DNA from: an uncultured Victivallaceae bacterium
Lineage (GTDB): Bacteria > Verrucomicrobiota > Lentisphaeria > Victivallales > Victivallaceae
Direction: 5' to 3'
Assembly (NCBI GenBank): GCA_934663655.1
Contig: CAKUKT010000174.1
Coordinates: forward strand, 1-5,966
DNA: 5,966 nucleotides
Part shown: piece after piece, positions 4,856 to 5,966 of the stretch
Layout: each line of letters opens with the position of its first letter
Position numbering within the stretch: position 1 is the first letter of the stretch
Notes under the pieces: generated by a model
Databases searched by the model: none
Seen by the model: only the letters and a program-made list of their open reading frames with translations
What the model was told of the DNA's origin: nothing
Translations under genes and position numbers: made by a program

Positions 4856-4867
4856 AGGGAGAGGGAG
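4856..4867 (+). promoter_or_regulatory. Shine-Dalgarno site of the peptidase gene
   Basis: AGGGAGAGGGAG contains two overlapping SD-like blocks. The second, GAGGGAG (4861-4867), ends four bases before the ATG at 4872, supporting that start. Confidence 0.65.
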
Positions 4868-4871
4868 AAAA

Positions 4872-5966
4872 ATGAATCATCTGGCGATCTTTGATGAACT
4901 TTTCAGAAGTTTTGATGTTAAATCATTCCGCCGTCGTTCGGAAAAACTTCACCGCCTCGAGGGGAACGAGAGTTACGCCAATTACGATCGCTCCACCGAC
5001 TGGTGCCGGCGTCAGCTCGAAAAAGCCGGACTCAAGGATGTCCGTCGTTATTCGTTGCGGGCCGACGGCAAAACATCTTACTTCGACTGCATCATGCCGC
5101 AGGCATGGGATACCATCGGACGGTCGACGCTGACGATCGTCGATGACCGGCTGCCGGAAGCCGACCGGGTGCTTGCCGACACCGACGAACAACCGCTGGC
5201 GATTTCCATCTGGAGCGCTCCCACTCCGGAGGGCGGCGTCACCGCGGAAGTGGTGGACGCCTCCGCGCTCGACCCGGAAAAACCTGAGGTGGCGGGAAAA
5301 ATCGTTTTCTGCGACTCTGAATTCGGCAGAGGATGTTCGAAATATGCCGAAGCGGGTGCGCTCGGCGTGGTATCCTGCTATGCTCCTTCCGGCGAGGAGT
5401 GCGACGACGGGGTCCGCTGGATGAACGGTACCGGAAACATCGGCTGGTATCACGCCGCCGGAGATAAAAGAATTTTCTATTTTCTCATCACTCCCCGCCG
5501 GGGCCGGATGCTAAAAAAACTGATTGCCGAAGCAGAAAAACCACTGCTGCTCCACGCGGTAAGCGCGACGAAAATTTATGACGGCAAAGTATTTACCGTG
5601 ACCGGACGCATTCCCGGCAAATCAAGCCGGGAGGTGGCGCTGATTGCCCACCTGTACGAACCTTTTGTGCCCGATGACGCCGCCGGAGCCGGGGCAATAA
5701 TCGAATTGTGCCGGGCGATGGTCTCCGGAATCAAATCCGGGCGGCTTCCCAGACCGGAGAAATCGATCCGGGTGATTCTGTCGATGGAACTCTACGGGAT
5801 GTCGGAATATTTCGCCCGTCCGGAAGCGGCAAAAATTCTCTGGGCGGAAAGTTTCGATTCGATCTGTCACATCGGTTACCGGAAGCATGGTTATCCCCAG
5901 GAATTTCGGTTGTCGCCGGTCAGTAATCCGGCGGCCGGAGATCTGCTGCTGCGGGAATTGTTGCAC
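4872..5966 (+). CDS. M28/DUF4910-like metallopeptidase, first 365 residues, cut by the window edge
   Basis: An unbroken frame runs from the ATG at 4872 to the right edge. Residues 1-60 hold a helical opening ending in DWCRRQLEKAGLKDV, as in the start of many M28-type aminopeptidases. Residues about 76-250 include a protease-associated-like segment (GKIVFCDSEFG, then KYAEAGALGVVSCYAP). The catalytic domain starts near 240. LIAHLYEP gives H260 as a likely zinc ligand. DDAAGAGAIIELCRAM (268-283) matches the M28 pattern D-N-x-S-G...LLELAR, making D268 the likely bridging Asp. SMELYGMSEYF (304-314) gives E306 near the place of the usual Glu-Glu pair. No signal peptide is evident, so it seems cytoplasmic. 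The remaining metal ligands lie beyond the window. The family is inferred from these motifs; the substrate is unknown. An inactive homologue is possible. Confidence 0.72.
   Translation, partial: MNHLAIFDELFRSFDVKSFRRRSEKLHRLEGNESYANYDRSTDWCRRQLEKAGLKDVRRYSLRADGKTSYFDCIMPQAWDTIGRSTLTIVDDRLPEADRVLADTDEQPLAISIWSAPTPEGGVTAEVVDASALDPEKPEVAGKIVFCDSEFGRGCSKYAEAGALGVVSCYAPSGEECDDGVRWMNGTGNIGWYHAAGDKRIFYFLITPRRGRMLKKLIAEAEKPLLLHAVSATKIYDGKVFTVTGRIPGKSSREVALIAHLYEPFVPDDAAGAGAIIELCRAMVSGIKSGRLPRPEKSIRVILSMELYGMSEYFARPEAAKILWAESFDSICHIGYRKHGYPQEFRLSPVSNPAAGDLLLRELLH

Noticed and set aside
5622..5966. A minus-strand frame entering from the right edge.
   Set aside because: It is opposite the peptidase catalytic domain, which carries recognisable motifs; the minus-strand product does not.

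Overview
The window looks like a slice of an ordinary bacterial chromosome, not a mobile element. Base composition is moderately GC-rich in the genes, codon style is uniform, and there are no transposase, phage, CRISPR, rRNA or tRNA sequences. Two traits hint at the Planctomycetes-Verrucomicrobia-Lentisphaerae group, perhaps a Lentisphaerota/Victivallales-like bacterium: a CdsA whose signature reads PGMGG...DVMD, and a GmhA-like SIS protein with an insertion. This is a low-confidence guess from remembered family patterns.

Layout. Positions 1-757 (minus strand) hold the first 252 codons of dnaN, the DNA polymerase sliding clamp, running off the left edge. Positions 758-1337 are a 580-base non-coding gap between dnaN and the rightward genes. 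It carries a nearly pure A/T tract (1059-1089) followed by five close relatives of TTGTCAACA/TTATCAACA in both orientations (1111-1265). Next to dnaN, with all genes pointing away from it, this is a good candidate for the chromosomal replication origin (oriC).

To the right, all genes are on the plus strand and tightly packed. They are a SIS-domain sugar-phosphate isomerase of the GmhA family (1338-1991), CDP-diglyceride synthase cdsA (1984-2838, overlapping by 8 bases), an Lrp/AsnC regulator (2860-3339), a fold-type-I PLP aminotransferase (about 3305-4498, starting inside the regulator gene) and a small DUF493/YbeD-like protein (4502-4771). After a 100-base gap comes the first 365 codons of an M28/DUF4910-like metallopeptidase (from 4872), cut by the right edge.

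How they work together. dnaN plus the gap form a replication-initiation locus. The SIS protein could feed heptose or other sugar-phosphate synthesis for the envelope, and CdsA makes CDP-diacylglycerol for phospholipids. The Lrp-type regulator and aminotransferase form a pair resembling Bacillus subtilis alaR-alaT (yugG-yugH), so alanine or related amino-acid metabolism is likely. The most interesting points are the candidate origin with a non-standard DnaA-box sequence, a DiaA/GmhA-family protein encoded right beside it, and the altered CdsA signature.
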